From Adenophora triphylla var. japonica (lineage: Eukaryota > Streptophyta > Magnoliopsida > Asterales > Campanulaceae): a stretch of DNA of 64,000 nt. A program made the position numbers and the translations under genes. Position 1 is the stretch's first letter; each line of letters starts with the position of its first letter. Where the stretch lies: NCBI GenBank assembly GCA_022495995.1, contig JAFEMH010000332.1:186001-250000 (forward strand), in the 5' to 3' direction. The notes beneath the pieces were generated by a model that was not told where the DNA came from, searched no databases, and was given only the letters and a program-made list of their open reading frames with translations. Shown here one piece after another: positions 1 through 11,390 of this stretch.

Positions 1-93
1 ATTAATGCTAATGAACTCTTAAACTAAAATATTCTTATTCCTCCTGAATCAATCAGGTTTAGCACGTACTACCCAAAGCCAGTATGAAACTAC

Positions 94-820
94 CTTAAAA
101 TGCTTATTTCTAATTCCCTCGTATTTATCATACTCATCCCAGCTTATGATAGATTCAATACCGCATAAAACATAGAAGTACAAAAGCAATGGGTAAACAA
201 TGATGTTATGTAGGAATAGGCCAAAAGAAATCTCTATGAGAGACTAACCAGAATCATCTAGTGCAGTGCGTTTTTCGACAAGCAAAAGCTCTTTAACCCT
301 TGTTTGTTCTTCTTCCTTCTCCATCCTCATCTTCAATAGAAAGACTTCTTGTCCCCTATACAATTTAACATAATTGACCAATTCACATTACCAACTAGAC
401 AAAGAAGATAAAGGAATAGAAAGAGTAGACCACAAAAACTGATGCTCTAGCCTTACACAGCAACTGCCAAGATAGGAAGCTCCGGTAAAGGATTCCATGC
501 AACGTGCTGCACAACTTCACCAAAATTCCAAAACTTAATACATCGTCCATTTTCAACCTCCCATACACGCACAATACCATCATTTGAACCTTTTCAGATA
601 TCAAAGAAGTAAGCATATATTTAACAGATTTAACTTCAATTATAACTGAATGAAAAATCTACAGATGTCCATACCAGACGCAATCCACTGCCCAGAAGCT
701 TCAGTAGAAATTGACATGACAGCTCCTTTGTGACCCTTATACTCAAGATAACATTTTGTTGGGTATGGTTTAAGATCTTTTTGACTTGGCAGCTTGGGTT
801 TTAGAGATTCGAGATCAAGA
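94..820 (-). pseudogene. BOP1: BOP1 homolog pseudogene, downstream exons
   Basis: BOP1 is a WD40 protein of the PeBoW complex, which acts in the nucleolus on 60S ribosomal subunit assembly. Four minus-strand exons with matching splice phases are readable: about 675-820 (LKPYPTKCYLEYKGHKGAVM), 457-589 (VRVWEVENGRC, a WD40 blade, then WNPLPELPILAVAV), 249-355 (VKELLLVEKRTALDDSG) and 94-161 (SWDEYDKYEGIRNKHF). Donors are GT. The exon at 161 lacks a normal AG acceptor (CG is found), which may be damage or a misplaced boundary. The first exon is cut by retroelement E1 at position 820. The 3' end of the gene lies left of the window. Family assignment is from memory of BOP1 proteins and is strong because several exons agree in order. 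Confidence 0.85.
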
Positions 821-1317
821 TGTTAGAACATGGATTAATTAATATGTGTTATTTAATTCCATTTGTTATAATCATTTAATAATGTTAAAGTATAGACAAA
901 ATGTGTAGAATTCCATTAGGTGTAAGTACCATTAAATGATGGGCATAATGGTAACTTCACACCATCATCTTTATGAAAGGGCGTAGTCCCTAAATGAAGT
1001 GCCCCTTGGATTCCTATATAAAGGCCTATCCATCAAGCCTATGAATCTACTAGTTGTTTACATTCTCATTCAGTCAAAACTCTTCCTAAGTACTTGAAGA
1101 TCTAAGAGAGTAAAGGGCACTCATCATTTAGAAGATCTATTCCTCCATAATTTAAAGTCTATCTTCTTACTTCATTCTCTTTATTCAAGAACAAGAACAA
1201 GACTAAAGAACAAACATGGAATCACAAGGTAATTACACGCTTCCGTCTTCTTCTTCTTCTCTTCTTAAATCTAGTAATGAGTCGGTTCATATTTATTGGA
1301 TCGTAATTGTTCCAACA
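821..1317 (+). repeat. E1 5' LTR (497 bp)
   Basis: A TATA box (TATATAAAG, 1015-1023) marks the promoter, so transcription should start near 1050. Near its 3' end lies an ATG (1216) opening an 80-codon frame that runs out of the LTR. I regard this as leader, not a gene. It differs from the 3' LTR at two sites, both C here and T there. Confidence 0.93.
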
Positions 1318-1318
1318 A

Positions 1319-1331
1319 TTGGTATCAGAGC
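1319..1331 (+). other. E1 primer binding site
   Basis: TTGGTATCAGAGC lies one base after the 5' LTR. It matches the plant initiator tRNA-Met 3' end complement that most plant Copia elements use to prime minus-strand DNA. Confidence 0.9.
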
Positions 1332-2784
1332 CTACTCATATACTAGATTGAGTTTGAAATTTCTTATAAAGTCTTGTGCTTTAATTTGTTCAAGGTTTTG
1401 TAATCCATGTAAAAATTACACTTGTTTTGTTCTTGTACATAATACTCATTTTGTCTAAGAGTATTATGTTCATAACTTCATCTTATTTACGAATTTTGGT
1501 TTTTACTCAAAAGGCTTTCAATCACTTAATGTAAGATTATCTCATTTTTGAACATAGCCACCATCCTTGGATGCGTTGTGAGTTTGTTCATATGCATAGC
1601 CACGCATTTTTAAATGTGTTGTGACTATGCGGATCTACTTACTTTGATTGAAAAATTGAGTTACCATGGAAATAATGATAAGGTCAAGTTTTAAGAGACA
1701 CAATGGTTCATACAAGATTACCCCATTTACATAGCCAACATCATGTGTTTGGAGTGTGTAAATCTAGGTCTACTTGTTTGAATCATGTTAATTAAAGTGC
1801 GAACTTGTCCCATTTACATAGCCAATGATTATAATGCATTAAAAGGGAAATTTGGTTGGAAAACTGTTCATAAAAGGGTTTGAAAATAGTGACTGTTTGT
1901 AATTCTGGGCATTGGTGACGAGTCGTACCGTAGGGGACGAGTCGTGCCCATCAATTTTCTACGGAATGGGACCTTTCGATTCGGGCGTCCCCTTTATAGG
2001 GGGACGAGTCGTCCCCTTAGGGACGAAGTCGTGCCCTAAGGGACGAGTCGTCCCCTTTGAAATTCCAGTCGTCCCGAGAAAAACTTCGCCTCAAATATTT
2101 TTCATAATTTTGATAATTTATTGATAAAATATGATATCCCGGACACCGATCACGGCGATTGGCGGTTCTTAAAGTTGTTAAACTTTAAGAATGGACGGGT
2201 AGAACATAAGGATATTGTCTTTTATTAATAAATTTTCGTTCTTTTCTTACCCTTTAAAGTTTCAAATTTACCTTAAGGCCTTTTTTGTTTCCGATTAATT
2301 ATATCCTTAACAATTTTGGACAAAATTAACATGCTTGTTTCCCAAAGGAGACCTTGTTGATTGAATTCAAACTTGTTAAAAGATGAATGTAAATATTGAT
2401 ATGTGATAACATGCTTGTTTCCCAAAGGAGACCTTGTTGTTGACTAAGTATTTGCATTTATGGGTAATAATTGAAGTTAAACTTTAGGTCATTTTAAATA
2501 CTTTGAACCATCCCAAAGGAAGGCGGGTGTTTAAAATGAGTTGTTTATATTCTTTATTACCGGTAAACAAGTATCTTAAAATTTAGGACATTTTTTGTAC
2601 TTGATCCGGCCCAAAGGAAGGCAAGTATTTAAAGTGTGTTGTTTGATCTATTTGTTTACCCTAAGATAAATCAAATTGTGAGTCAATTCGCAATCCAAAG
2701 ATTAGTCTTGATGTCATATTGATTATCTTTTTGATGGATTTCATTTTGATATAATTAATCATTGTGTAGTTTCTTATATATGTT
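1332..2784 (+). other. E1 non-coding leader with direct repeats
   Basis: This 1.4-kb leader has no convincing gene. It contains a CpG-rich cluster (1915-2075, described separately) and several pairs of direct repeats: CCCATTTACATAGCCA near 1726 and 1811; TTTCCCAAAGGAGACCTTG near 2340 and 2418; CCCAAAGGAAGGC near 2513 and 2610. A small GTCCCC-rich open frame at 1912-2124 is a by-product of the repeats. Confidence 0.6.
1915..2075 (+). repeat. Reiterated CpG-rich palindromes in the E1 leader
   Basis: At least five copies of GACGAGTCGT or GACGAAGTCGT occur within about 140 bp. The best, GGGGACGAGTCGTCCCC near 2000 and again near 2040, is a perfect inverted repeat with 8-bp arms around one base. 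The cluster is GC-rich in a very AT-rich leader. Function is unknown. Confidence 0.8.
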
Positions 2785-3594
2785 TTGTTTCATTCTTGTT
2801 CTTCTCCTTCAGATTTGATTAATGCTTCATCCGTAACTACTGCTATAAATGATGTACCTTTGCTTACTGGGACTAAATTTAAAACTTGGAAAAATAATAT
2901 AAAGATGATCTTAGGCAATATGGACATCGATCACGCATTAGGGGAATCAAGTCCCGTTGCTCTCACTAAAGGAAATATCGTTGTAGAACGGAAAAATGTT
3001 GAGCAATGGGAACGGTCCAACCGCGTGAGTCTAATGATCATGGAAATTGCAGTTTCAGAGACATTTTTGGACAATGTCTCTGAGATCGAAAATGCTGAGA
3101 TTTTTCTTGAATTCTTGTGGAAACTTGTTTCCATACGATACAAGGGTGAAGAAAATCTTAGGGAGTACATTATTGAATTATTTCATCTTTCGATCAAACT
3201 AAAGTCACTTAAGTTAGAGATTTCAGAAGATTTGCTCGTGCACTTAGTTTTGATCTATCTTCCTCCTCAATTTGGTCCTTTTGAAGTGACCTATAAATGT
3301 CAAAAGAAAAAGTGGAATATTAATGGATTACTTTCACATATGACATTAGAGGAAGATAGGATGAAATATCTTAAATTAGAAAGTACTCACTCAGCATTTA
3401 CTTCTTCTCGTGGGATTAAGAGAAGAGGGAAGGAAATTACGGTTGCAAGTAAGAAGCATAAGGGATCATTTAAGGATCATAAAGTCAAGAAATGCTTCTT
3501 TTGCAAGGACCTTACTCGCATGAAGAACGACTACCATAAATATCGCGAATGGCGAATTCGTGGATGGTATGTCATTTGGTCTTGTTTGTACTAA
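2785..3594 (+). pseudogene. E1 Copia gag (damaged)
   Basis: Gag would form the virus-like particle. The 269-codon frame shows the Copia gag pattern: LTGTKFKTWKNNIKMIL near the start, a UBN2-like helical body, and REYIIELFHLSIKLKSL. A degenerate zinc knuckle (CFFCKDLTRMKNDYHKY, about residues 238-254) lacks a proper CCHC spacing. The frame then ends at TAA, so gag is not joined to the protease. The true start may lie further upstream. Confidence 0.75.
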
Positions 3595-3599
3595 GGCAA

Positions 3600-4930
3600 A
3601 TTTGGTTTCAATTCCTTAAATATACATAGTGGTTGTATTTGGTGCAACAACTCACATTAGTTCATGTATGCAGGGTTGCCTGAATTACCGAATCCCCAGT
3701 GAAGATGAGAAATACATCTATATGAAAGCTGGAAATCCGGTTGAAGTTATAGGCATAGGGACTTTTAGATTATTGATAAGTACTGGCTATTATTTTGTAT
3801 TAAATAATACATTTATTGTACCGTCATTTAGGCGGAATTTGATATCAGTCACAGTATTAGATCGGGAAGGTTATTCCCGTTCATTTGGTAATAATAAATG
3901 TGATCTTATTTTTATTCCGAAGTTGTCGGTATTAGTACTTTATCTTAACAATGACAATTTTATTTACTTCAAACAGTAAATAATATTAATGAGTCCCATA
4001 ATAATGAAACCAAAACTAAAGGCACTAAGCAAAAGTTATCAAGTGAAAATTCTTGTATTCTATGACATAGGCATTTGGGTCATATCTCCAAAGGGAGAAT
4101 TGATAAAGCTTATGTCGGAGGAAATCCTAAAAACAACTTGATACTCCAGATAAAACTTTTGCATTAAGTGTTTTAAAAAATAAATTTACAAACATTAAAG
4201 GAAATAGAATTTTGAGAGTATCAAACGTCTTGGAACTAATTCATATGGACATTTGTGGACCATTCATTAAACCTTCATGGAATGGTCAACAATATTTCAT
4301 TACGTTCATGGATGATTACTCTCGTTATGGATACATTATTTTCTTCATGTAAAGTTTCAATCATTGGTCGTTTTCAAGTCTTTTAAGGTATAAGAAAGAC
4401 TATTAAGAACGTTAAATCCGATCATGGTAGTGAAAACTACGGACGGTATAACGTATTGGGTGAATAACGTCCGGGTCCTTTATATTCGCTATTTTGAAGA
4501 GTGTAGGATTGTCCCTCACTACACCATGCTGGGTAAACCTAGCATAGTATATTGGAGAGACATAAATCCTTAAGGATATGGTAAGAAGTATGTTTTCTTG
4601 TACTTCTTTACCTCACTCATTATGGGCGAAGGATTAAAAACCGCAGCTTATATTCTCAATAGAGCACCTTCAAAAGCTACCGACAAAACTCCTTATGAGT
4701 TATGGACGAATAAGAAACCGTCCTTAAATCATCTTCATGTATGGGGGTGTCCAGCAGAAGCTAGACCTTATAGGCCTAATGAGGGCAAACTGGACCTTAA
4801 TACTGTAAGTAGCTATTTTGTAGGGTATGCCGAGAGATCTAGGGGATATAAATTTTATGACCCGAAAACTAGAACATTTTTTCGAGACTGGCAATGTTAG
4901 GTTCCTTGAGGATGTTGAATTTAGTGGGAG
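3600..4930 (+). pseudogene. E1 protease and integrase remnants
   Basis: The protease segment (3629-3979) reads VVVFGATTHIS where Copia has WVDSGATTHI. The catalytic Asp and Ser codons are gone, so the protease is dead. Integrase pieces follow in changing frames: LIHMDICGPF near 4240, KSDHGSENYG near 4420, and the C-terminal part 4598-4900 (AAYILNRAPSKATDKTPYEL, WGCPAEARPY). The segment that should carry the catalytic Glu is scrambled. Several stops and frameshifts interrupt the series. Confidence 0.75.
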
Positions 4931-5013
4931 AAATAGTACTTATTTTGAATTTGAAGAGTTAGAGGAACCACTCTATGTTCCTCAAACTTTAGTTCCTGTT
5001 GGAAATCAAGTAA

Positions 5014-6420
5014 TTGTACCTGAAATTCAACAAAGAACATATAATTCAAAATAATATAGAGACTCCCGTAAATAACGGACAACATGGAAATGTTGGACAT
5101 GAGGAAATTCAACAACCTCAAAATGAGGATGAACCGGTGCCCTTAAGGATATCTACTAGAGAAAGAAGAAATATTATTCCAGATATTTATGATATGTATC
5201 TTGCGGAGAATGAGGACACCTTAGGTTTAGTGGGAGATGATCTAATCACCTTCCATGAAGCCATTAATAGTTCTAATTCTCATAAGTGGATCAATGCCAT
5301 TAATGAGGAGTTAAAATCAATGAAAGACGATGACATTTGGGATCTTGTCCCATTACCTGAAGGTGTAAAACCTATTGGTTATAAATTGATATTTAAAACC
5401 AAAAGGGATTAGCAAGGTAATATGAAAAGATATAAGGCACGTCTTGTTACTAAATGATTTACTCAAAAGGAAGGCATTGATTATAAAGAAATATTTTTCC
5501 GGTATCTTCTAAAACCTCTTTTATGATCATTATGGCATTAGTGACACATTATGATCTTGAGCTTCATCAAATGGATGTTAAGACAGCTTTTCTCAATGGC
5601 AACATTGAGGAAACTATCTATATGAAGAAACCAGAAATGGTGACTAATTCGGATCAAACTAGTCAACTGGTTTGTAAACTTAAGAAATCCATTTATGGGC
5701 TTAAGCAAGTATCTCGTCAATGGTACTTAAAATTTAACCAAGTTATTCTTTCATTTGGCTTTGAAATGAATCTTGGTGAAGATTGTGTGTACCATAAGTT
5801 CAGTGGGAGTAGATTTATAATTCTGGTCTTATATGTGGATAATATTTGGATAATATTTTTCATGCTAGTAATGATAAGGACCTTCTAAAAGAAACTAAGA
5901 AATTTCTCAAACAAATTTGAGATGAAAGATCTTGGTAAAGCATCTTTTGTATTGGGAATCCAAATTCATCGTGATCATTCACGAGGTATTTTGGGATTAT
6001 CACAAAAGAGCTATATAGAGAAGGTATTACAAAGGTTTAGCATGGAAAATTGTAAACCACATGACACCCCTATCTCTAAGGGAGATAAATTCAGTTTAAA
6101 GCAATGTCCTAAAATTAATTTTGAATCCAAGTATATGGAAAATATCCCTTATGCACCGGCAGTAGGAAGCTTAATGTATGCGCAAGTCTGTACTCGTACA
6201 GACCTTGTATTTATTATTTGGATGCTTGGTCAATACCAAAGTAATTCGGAAAGAAGAACATTAAGTCGCATCCAAAAGAATGATGAAGTACCTATAAAAC
6301 ATTAAACTACATGCTTATGTATATAAAATCGGATCATTTTGAGATCATTAAGTATTCCGATTATGTTTTAGTGGATGCAAAGATGTCGAAAGACATCATA
6401 TGGTTATGTCTCTTGTTGAA
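5014..6420 (+). pseudogene. E1 reverse transcriptase and RNase H remnants
   Basis: Three frames carry Copia RT: 5014-5412 (HKWINAINEELKSMKDDDIW), 5523-5888 (HQMDVKTAFLNGNIEE, SIYGLKQVSRQWY) and 5922-6305 (MKDLGKASFVLGIQIHRDHS, PYAPAVGSLMYA). The catalytic YVDD motif reads YVDN, with Asn codon AAT at 5841-5843, which would abolish polymerase activity. TAG and TAA stops occur near 5410 and 5455. RNase H is only a trace after 6305. Confidence 0.8.
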
Positions 6421-6920
6421 GAGAAATAAGTATAAAATGAACAAATAGATATACAACTTATAGGATCAAACTCCATGTTATTGAATCCATTTTGTAAAGC
6501 GTAATCTCTTTTGATGTTTCACGAGCATACTGCTCATATGGGTGAAACAATTTTGATAATGCTTAAATCAGTGGGAGTTTGTGTTGTTTTCTATTTCTTT
6601 GTGTTGTTTTTATTGATATTGATCTCATTTGGTTAAGTAGGACTAGTTGGAGAATATATATATGCGTTCTTCATATATATTCATTAATATTCCATGCTAC
6701 ATATCTATACTTAATCTATGTCATTTAGTTGGATATATATATGTGATTAATGTGGGTTTAGTTGCGAATCAATTACAACGACTGCCCCTTTAGTCCCTAT
6801 ACTTATAAGACTAATGGACGGGATTGTGTTGGATGACAATAAACGTGCACATAAGGATTGTCATTCATGTTATAAATGATTAAGGAATTTATTTAGTAAA
6901 AGATACATATTAATATTAAT

Positions 6921-6933
6921 CCAAGTGGGAGAT
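6921..6933 (+). other. E1 polypurine tract
   Basis: CCAAGTGGGAGAT directly precedes the 3' LTR. AGTGGGAGA is the usual plus-strand primer of Copia elements. Confidence 0.85.
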
Positions 6934-7430
6934 TGTTAGAACATGGATTAATTAATATGTGTTATTTAATTCCATTTGTTATAATCATTTAATAATGTTA
7001 AAGTATAGACAAAATGTGTAGAATTTCATTAGGTGTAAGTACCATTAAATGATGGGCATAATGGTAACTTCACACCATCATCTTTATGAAAGGGTGTAGT
7101 CCCTAAATGAAGTGCCCCTTGGATTCCTATATAAAGGCCTATCCATCAAGCCTATGAATCTACTAGTTGTTTACATTCTCATTCAGTCAAAACTCTTCCT
7201 AAGTACTTGAAGATCTAAGAGAGTAAAGGGCACTCATCATTTAGAAGATCTATTCCTCCATAATTTAAAGTCTATCTTCTTACTTCATTCTCTTTATTCA
7301 AGAACAAGAACAAGACTAAAGAACAAACATGGAATCACAAGGTAATTACACGCTTCCGTCTTCTTCTTCTTCTCTTCTTAAATCTAGTAATGAGTCGGTT
7401 CATATTTATTGGATCGTAATTGTTCCAACA
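6934..7430 (+). repeat. E1 3' LTR (497 bp)
   Basis: It has the same length as the 5' LTR. I found two differences, both C to T relative to the 5' copy (one in a CpG). That implies a recent insertion. Confidence 0.93.
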
Positions 7431-8403
7431 TCAAGATTGATAAACAACAACAACAACATTACCCCTGTGCCGCAAAGGCTCCCACCTATGGTGGGGTAAG
7501 GGGGGGGGTCGGAAGTACGCAGCCTTGCCCCTGTGTTAAAGCACAGAGAGGCTGTTTCCGGATGACCCATGATGAAAATTGCGTCAAAAATTGCATGGAC
7601 TGACTGCAGTTTCATAAAAAAGGAAGCGCAGACAGTTTAGTGAGCCATTTTGCTTTATTCCAAATATTGATATGAAACACAAAATCAAAACATGAAACAG
7701 TGTCAAGAAATTAATGACAAACTCCATAGACATAGTAAATTAAACCAGCAAACTGAAGCTGAGTATCCATGAACGCTTTTGTAATTCCAGCACACTTACA
7801 CGTTTCTTTCGAGCTCTAGGGCACAGGTACAAATCTAAACAACGATCAAAAGATTATCTTACAGCTTTTTCGTATGCTGGGGCACTTCTCAAAGATGTGA
7901 ACCTGAAATTTTTAACAGATACAGATAAAATATGAGTAGAAATCTTAAAGTGCTGTAAAAGAAAAGCATAGGAATAAGTTGAACAACAGATAGTGAAAAT
8001 TACTGTTTTGGAATATATTTTGGCCGATCTTCCTCGAACATAAGCTGATAGGAGCTTATTTCTTCCTGACTAGGAATGTACTCTAAAGAAGGATTATATG
8101 ATTCCTCATGACCTGAAAGCAGATTAAGATGAAAAAGTGAACCCTTCAGTAACATGAGGAGGAATATGTTTCAAATTCTGTAATAAATTCAACTGTTTAT
8201 AAAGGTCGTATTGTAACTGTTAAGGCAACTGTAGGTAAGAGAACAAAAACCTGGCAATTTAGGTTTAGGTGCAGGAATATATGCCAATCCATGTGTCTTG
8301 TCCTTTGCAAAATCGTCACCCCACAAGTGATAGAACCTGGGTTCGCCTTTGGCTTATCAAACGTTATAAGTCCCTTTCTTATAGCCCTGACATATTCAAC
8401 GAC
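7431..8403 (-). pseudogene. BOP1: BOP1 homolog pseudogene, upstream exons with lesions
   Basis: This continues the same minus-strand gene on the other side of E1. Exons are 8251-8403 (EYVRAIRKGLITFDKPK), 8004-8112 (HEESYNPSLEYIPSQEEI), 7800-7902 (FTSLRSAPAYEKAV, DRCLDLYLCPRARKK) and a stub 7431 to about 7443 that completes the exon cut by E1 (INLDLESLKPKLPSQKDL across the junction). Two independent lesions show it is a pseudogene. One base is missing around 8336-8340, so the frame changes between KANP and FYHLWGDD. A TAA stop lies at 7854-7856 between AVR and SFDRC. No AG acceptor is visible before the 7443 stub, where a SINE-like tail abuts. The N-terminal half of BOP1 was not found upstream, up to E2 or beyond E3. 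Confidence 0.85.
7437..7620 (-). mobile_element. SINE-like repeat in BOP1 intron
   Basis: Read on the minus strand, the segment ends in a (TTG)n tail (CAACAACAACAACA on the plus strand near 7445). Its body contains the AAGGCTGCGTAC-type and GGGGTAAGG blocks recalled from tRNA-derived plant SINEs of the Au/TS kind; the plus strand has GTACGCAGCCTTGCCCCTG and GAGGCTGTTTCCGGATGA. The tail abuts the BOP1 exon stub, so it may have removed the 3' splice site. The left part and target duplication are not clear. Confidence 0.55.
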
Positions 8404-8538
8404 CTACAAAAGGATCAGCAGAAAATTATACACATTATCTAACAGAGCAATTTCAGGAATGCTCTACAGCTCATAAGATAAGGCAACTGAATATAATTAA
8501 GAAAGAAAAACATAAATATTGGTATTTATATTAATATT

Positions 8539-9109
8539 TGTTTCACCCTAAAAATCCACTCAGCATGCTCTACATCTTGGACATCCATCTTGAGGTAACG
8601 TCTTGACTTACATCTTGGACTAATGCATTGTAATTATTTGTTGTGTTTATCCTATTTTTTAGGAGCATAATTATAAATAATTCACCCATGTGGCCGTTTG
8701 GACCTAGTCAAAGAGCAACATAACTGATTCAAACCATCAACCAAGGGATAACGGTTGGACTCCATCGACAATGAGCGAGATTCTTGGCGCCAAATCAGCA
8801 CGACATTCAAGTTGTTATTTTCAGTTACAGTTACGCCTATATATTACTCTTAGAAAGCACTTGTGTTCACGTTACACAGTTTTGCTTACTTCTACTCTGC
8901 ACTTGTACTAAAAAAACTCTCAATACTTAATAAAATTTCTTTGGTTTAGGCAGGCTTGCCAAAAGCCTCTCGAGGTTTTTCTCTTGGACGATTGCTCTAA
9001 GGGTTTCCTCATTACATCCTTGTGTTCATCTTGTTTTGAGAATCATATTCAATTTGTACCCAAACCTCCTTGAGAAGACAAATTTACTTGTCGAAATTTG
9101 TCCAAAACA
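8539..9109 (+). repeat. E2 5' LTR (571 bp)
   Basis: Paired with 14429-15004. A TATA-like TATATATT lies at 8838-8845. Short open frames inside recur in the 3' LTR and are not genes. Confidence 0.9.
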
Positions 9110-9131
9110 ATTTGGTGCCGCCTGTGGGAAC
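9110..9131 (+). other. E2 primer binding site
   Basis: TTTGGTGCCGCCTGTGGGAAC follows the 5' LTR directly. The position fits a Gypsy primer site, but I did not match a specific tRNA. Confidence 0.7.
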
Positions 9132-9156
9132 TTTGGTTTTTTAGATTCCAATCCAG

Positions 9157-11390
9157 ATGAGCAATCCGACTTCGGCCATGCCCACCCCCATCATCACGAC
9201 TGGGGCAAGGACCAGCACGTCAAGTGTGCCCGTGACGTCTAGCACGCCTCAAACTCAAGGGCTCAGTCAAAGTGGGTCTTCAGCCATGACATTGCTAGGA
9301 ATCTTCGTAGGAGTGATAACTTCTATGACATCTATGATGCAGCAATTAAAAGATCAAATCGACGGGCAACGACATACCAATCAGATGATTTTTAACCACA
9401 TTGACAGGCTCCGACAAGATTTCTCAGCTTCAGGGCTCAGCATTCCAATAGTCAACACGCCGGAGACACTACCCTTGTAGCCTAGAACTCTTTTTTCGGA
9501 CGTTGGAACGAGCGCGCGCGGTGGACAAGTCAACACGTCCGCATTCAATACTGTTCAGACTGAAAGCACAACCGTCACATCCAACCCGATGCCGCTGTCA
9601 TCATGCTTCACTTTTGTAACTCCACCTCCTGTGGGGCAAACATGGAGTTTTAATCTGTTCAATACTCCTTTCAATCCTATAGTTGCCACTAACCCTGTTA
9701 CAGATACTGCCTTTGCAAGAGAAGTACAACAACTTAAAGAAATCCTCATGAAAGTTCCCGGAGTCACCTTGCCCTTCAATCAAGCATCTCCAACCAGCCA
9801 TCATGATTCATGCTTTTTTCCTGCTATAGCTGGAGTGGAGATCCCTAAGAGATTCCAAGTACCTCCCATGAAGCAATATGATGACACGACAGATCCTGCA
9901 AAACATATAGCCTTATACCAAGAAAGGATGGATATCATCAGCATTCCTCCGCACCTTAAAGAAGTTTCTTTATGCAGGGGCTTCAGCTCTACCTTATCTG
10001 GTCCCGCCTTTATGTGGCTGACTAATCAGCCTATGAACTCTATCTCATCCTACTCTCAATTAATTACATGTTTCTTAACCAATTTTCTTGCAATCATGTG
10101 TTTGAAAAATTGACAAGTGACCTTTACAGGATCGTGCAACAACCCGATGAAACCTTAAAAGACTATGTATTCAGGTTCAATAAGGAAGCTGTAAGCATTC
10201 CACACATTGACGCGTCGACTACAATCGAAGCTTTCAAGATGGGCCTAAAGAGAGAATCACCATTCTACCAAGACCTTGTCATGTTCCCCTCTCGAAGCTA
10301 AGAAGAAGTCAGGACGAGGTTTGTCCATTTCATTAGGTTGGAAGAAGATGAAATGATCCATGGCAAGGCATCAAAGAAGATGCCTACATATGAAAATCCT
10401 GACAGGAAGGCAGATTCATCCCACCATCGATCTAATAGGGGAAAATCCTACTCTAAAACTGACTCTTTTAAAATTAATGTTGTTTCAGAAGATGACGAGG
10501 AAGATGATACGGTTTATCCTAAGATTAGTGACTACTATTTTTCTGTTGACGTTTTAGGCCTCCTACATGCTATGGACAACCTAGGTGGCAAGGCAAGATG
10601 GCCAAAGGCTGCTGATAAATCGGCATCCTGGAAGGACAAATCAAAGTGGTGTGCCTACCATAAAGATTTTGGGCATACTACTGACAACTGCATCGCCTTG
10701 AGAAAAGAGATTAGCTACTTACTATCGAAAGGACTCCTCAAAGATTTGTTGGGAAAAAGGACAGGACGGGCTGAAATAAAGGAAACTGCCGCCGAAGCTC
10801 CGCCTTCACCTCCTCCTGCAACTAAGGTAATCAACTTCATCACAGGTGGGTCGGACATTTGCGGAACAACGTATTCTACTGCAAAACATCATGCTAAGGA
10901 TTCTAAGGAAGACAAGACGGAATTGCCAACTAGACATCCGGATCACTCCCCTGAAGAACAAATTATTTTTGATGACGATGATAAAGAGGGCATTTCAGAC
11001 CCGCACCATGACGGTTTAGTCATCACCTTTCAAATTGCCAATTACAAGGTGAAACGCATCCTGATCGACAATGGCAGCTCTGTCAATTTGATCATGAAGA
11101 GCACCTTGGAAGAAATGATGATTCCCCTATCAGAGGTAGTAAGGAATTCCTCCGTCTTGGTAGGCTTCAGTGGGGACACCAAACAAACAATTGGAGAAAA
11201 TAAATTGCCTATCTATGTAGAATGAATGAATTCTATGGAAAGGATTTACGTGATTGACTGCCCCTCATCCTACAACGTCATCTTAGGCAGACCCTGGATC
11301 CATAATATGAGAGTGGTTCCTTCTACGTACCATCAATGTGTCAAGATGACAACGCCTTGGGGAGTCATCAAGGTGAAAGGAGATCAATAA
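9157..11390 (+). pseudogene. E2 gag-protease (decayed)
   Basis: The frame opens at ATG 9157 (MSNPTSAMPTPIITTGARTS). A TAG at 9478-9480 interrupts it. A frameshift follows near 10065-10110, inside the gag core (PKRFQVPPMKQYDDTTDPAKH, then FLNQFSCNHVFEKLTSDLYR). A further stop is near 10300. The gag zinc motif WCAYHKDFGHTTDNC is intact near 10648-10692. The protease active site reads LIDNGSSVNLI near 11060-11090, and [14 protein letters not shown] follows after another stop at 11223-11225. The sequence ends after the protease, and no RT is found. This is a dead gag-pro unit with at least four lesions. Confidence 0.85.

Larger units (their letters stand above)
821..7430 (+). mobile_element. E1: Copia LTR retrotransposon
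   Basis: The element is bounded by two 497-bp LTRs starting TGTTAGAAC and ending GTTCCAACA. It is flanked by tcaaga at 815-820 and 7431-7436 (target-site duplication; 5 bp is usual for Copia, so one base may match by chance). Order inside is primer site, long non-coding leader, gag, protease, integrase, RT, RNase H, polypurine tract. This Copia order (integrase before RT) is supported by recognisable fragments. Coding is heavily broken while the LTRs differ at only two positions that I could find. It sits inside an exon of the BOP1 pseudogene. Confidence 0.93.

Noticed and set aside
1319..1331. tRNA gene fragment
   Set aside because: Only the 12-13 bp primer site complementary to a tRNA end is present; no cloverleaf can be drawn here or at the other primer sites.
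1216..1458. 80-codon ORF starting inside the E1 LTR
   Set aside because: The ATG is present in both LTRs and the frame runs into the primer site; it is a transcript leader feature, not a gene.
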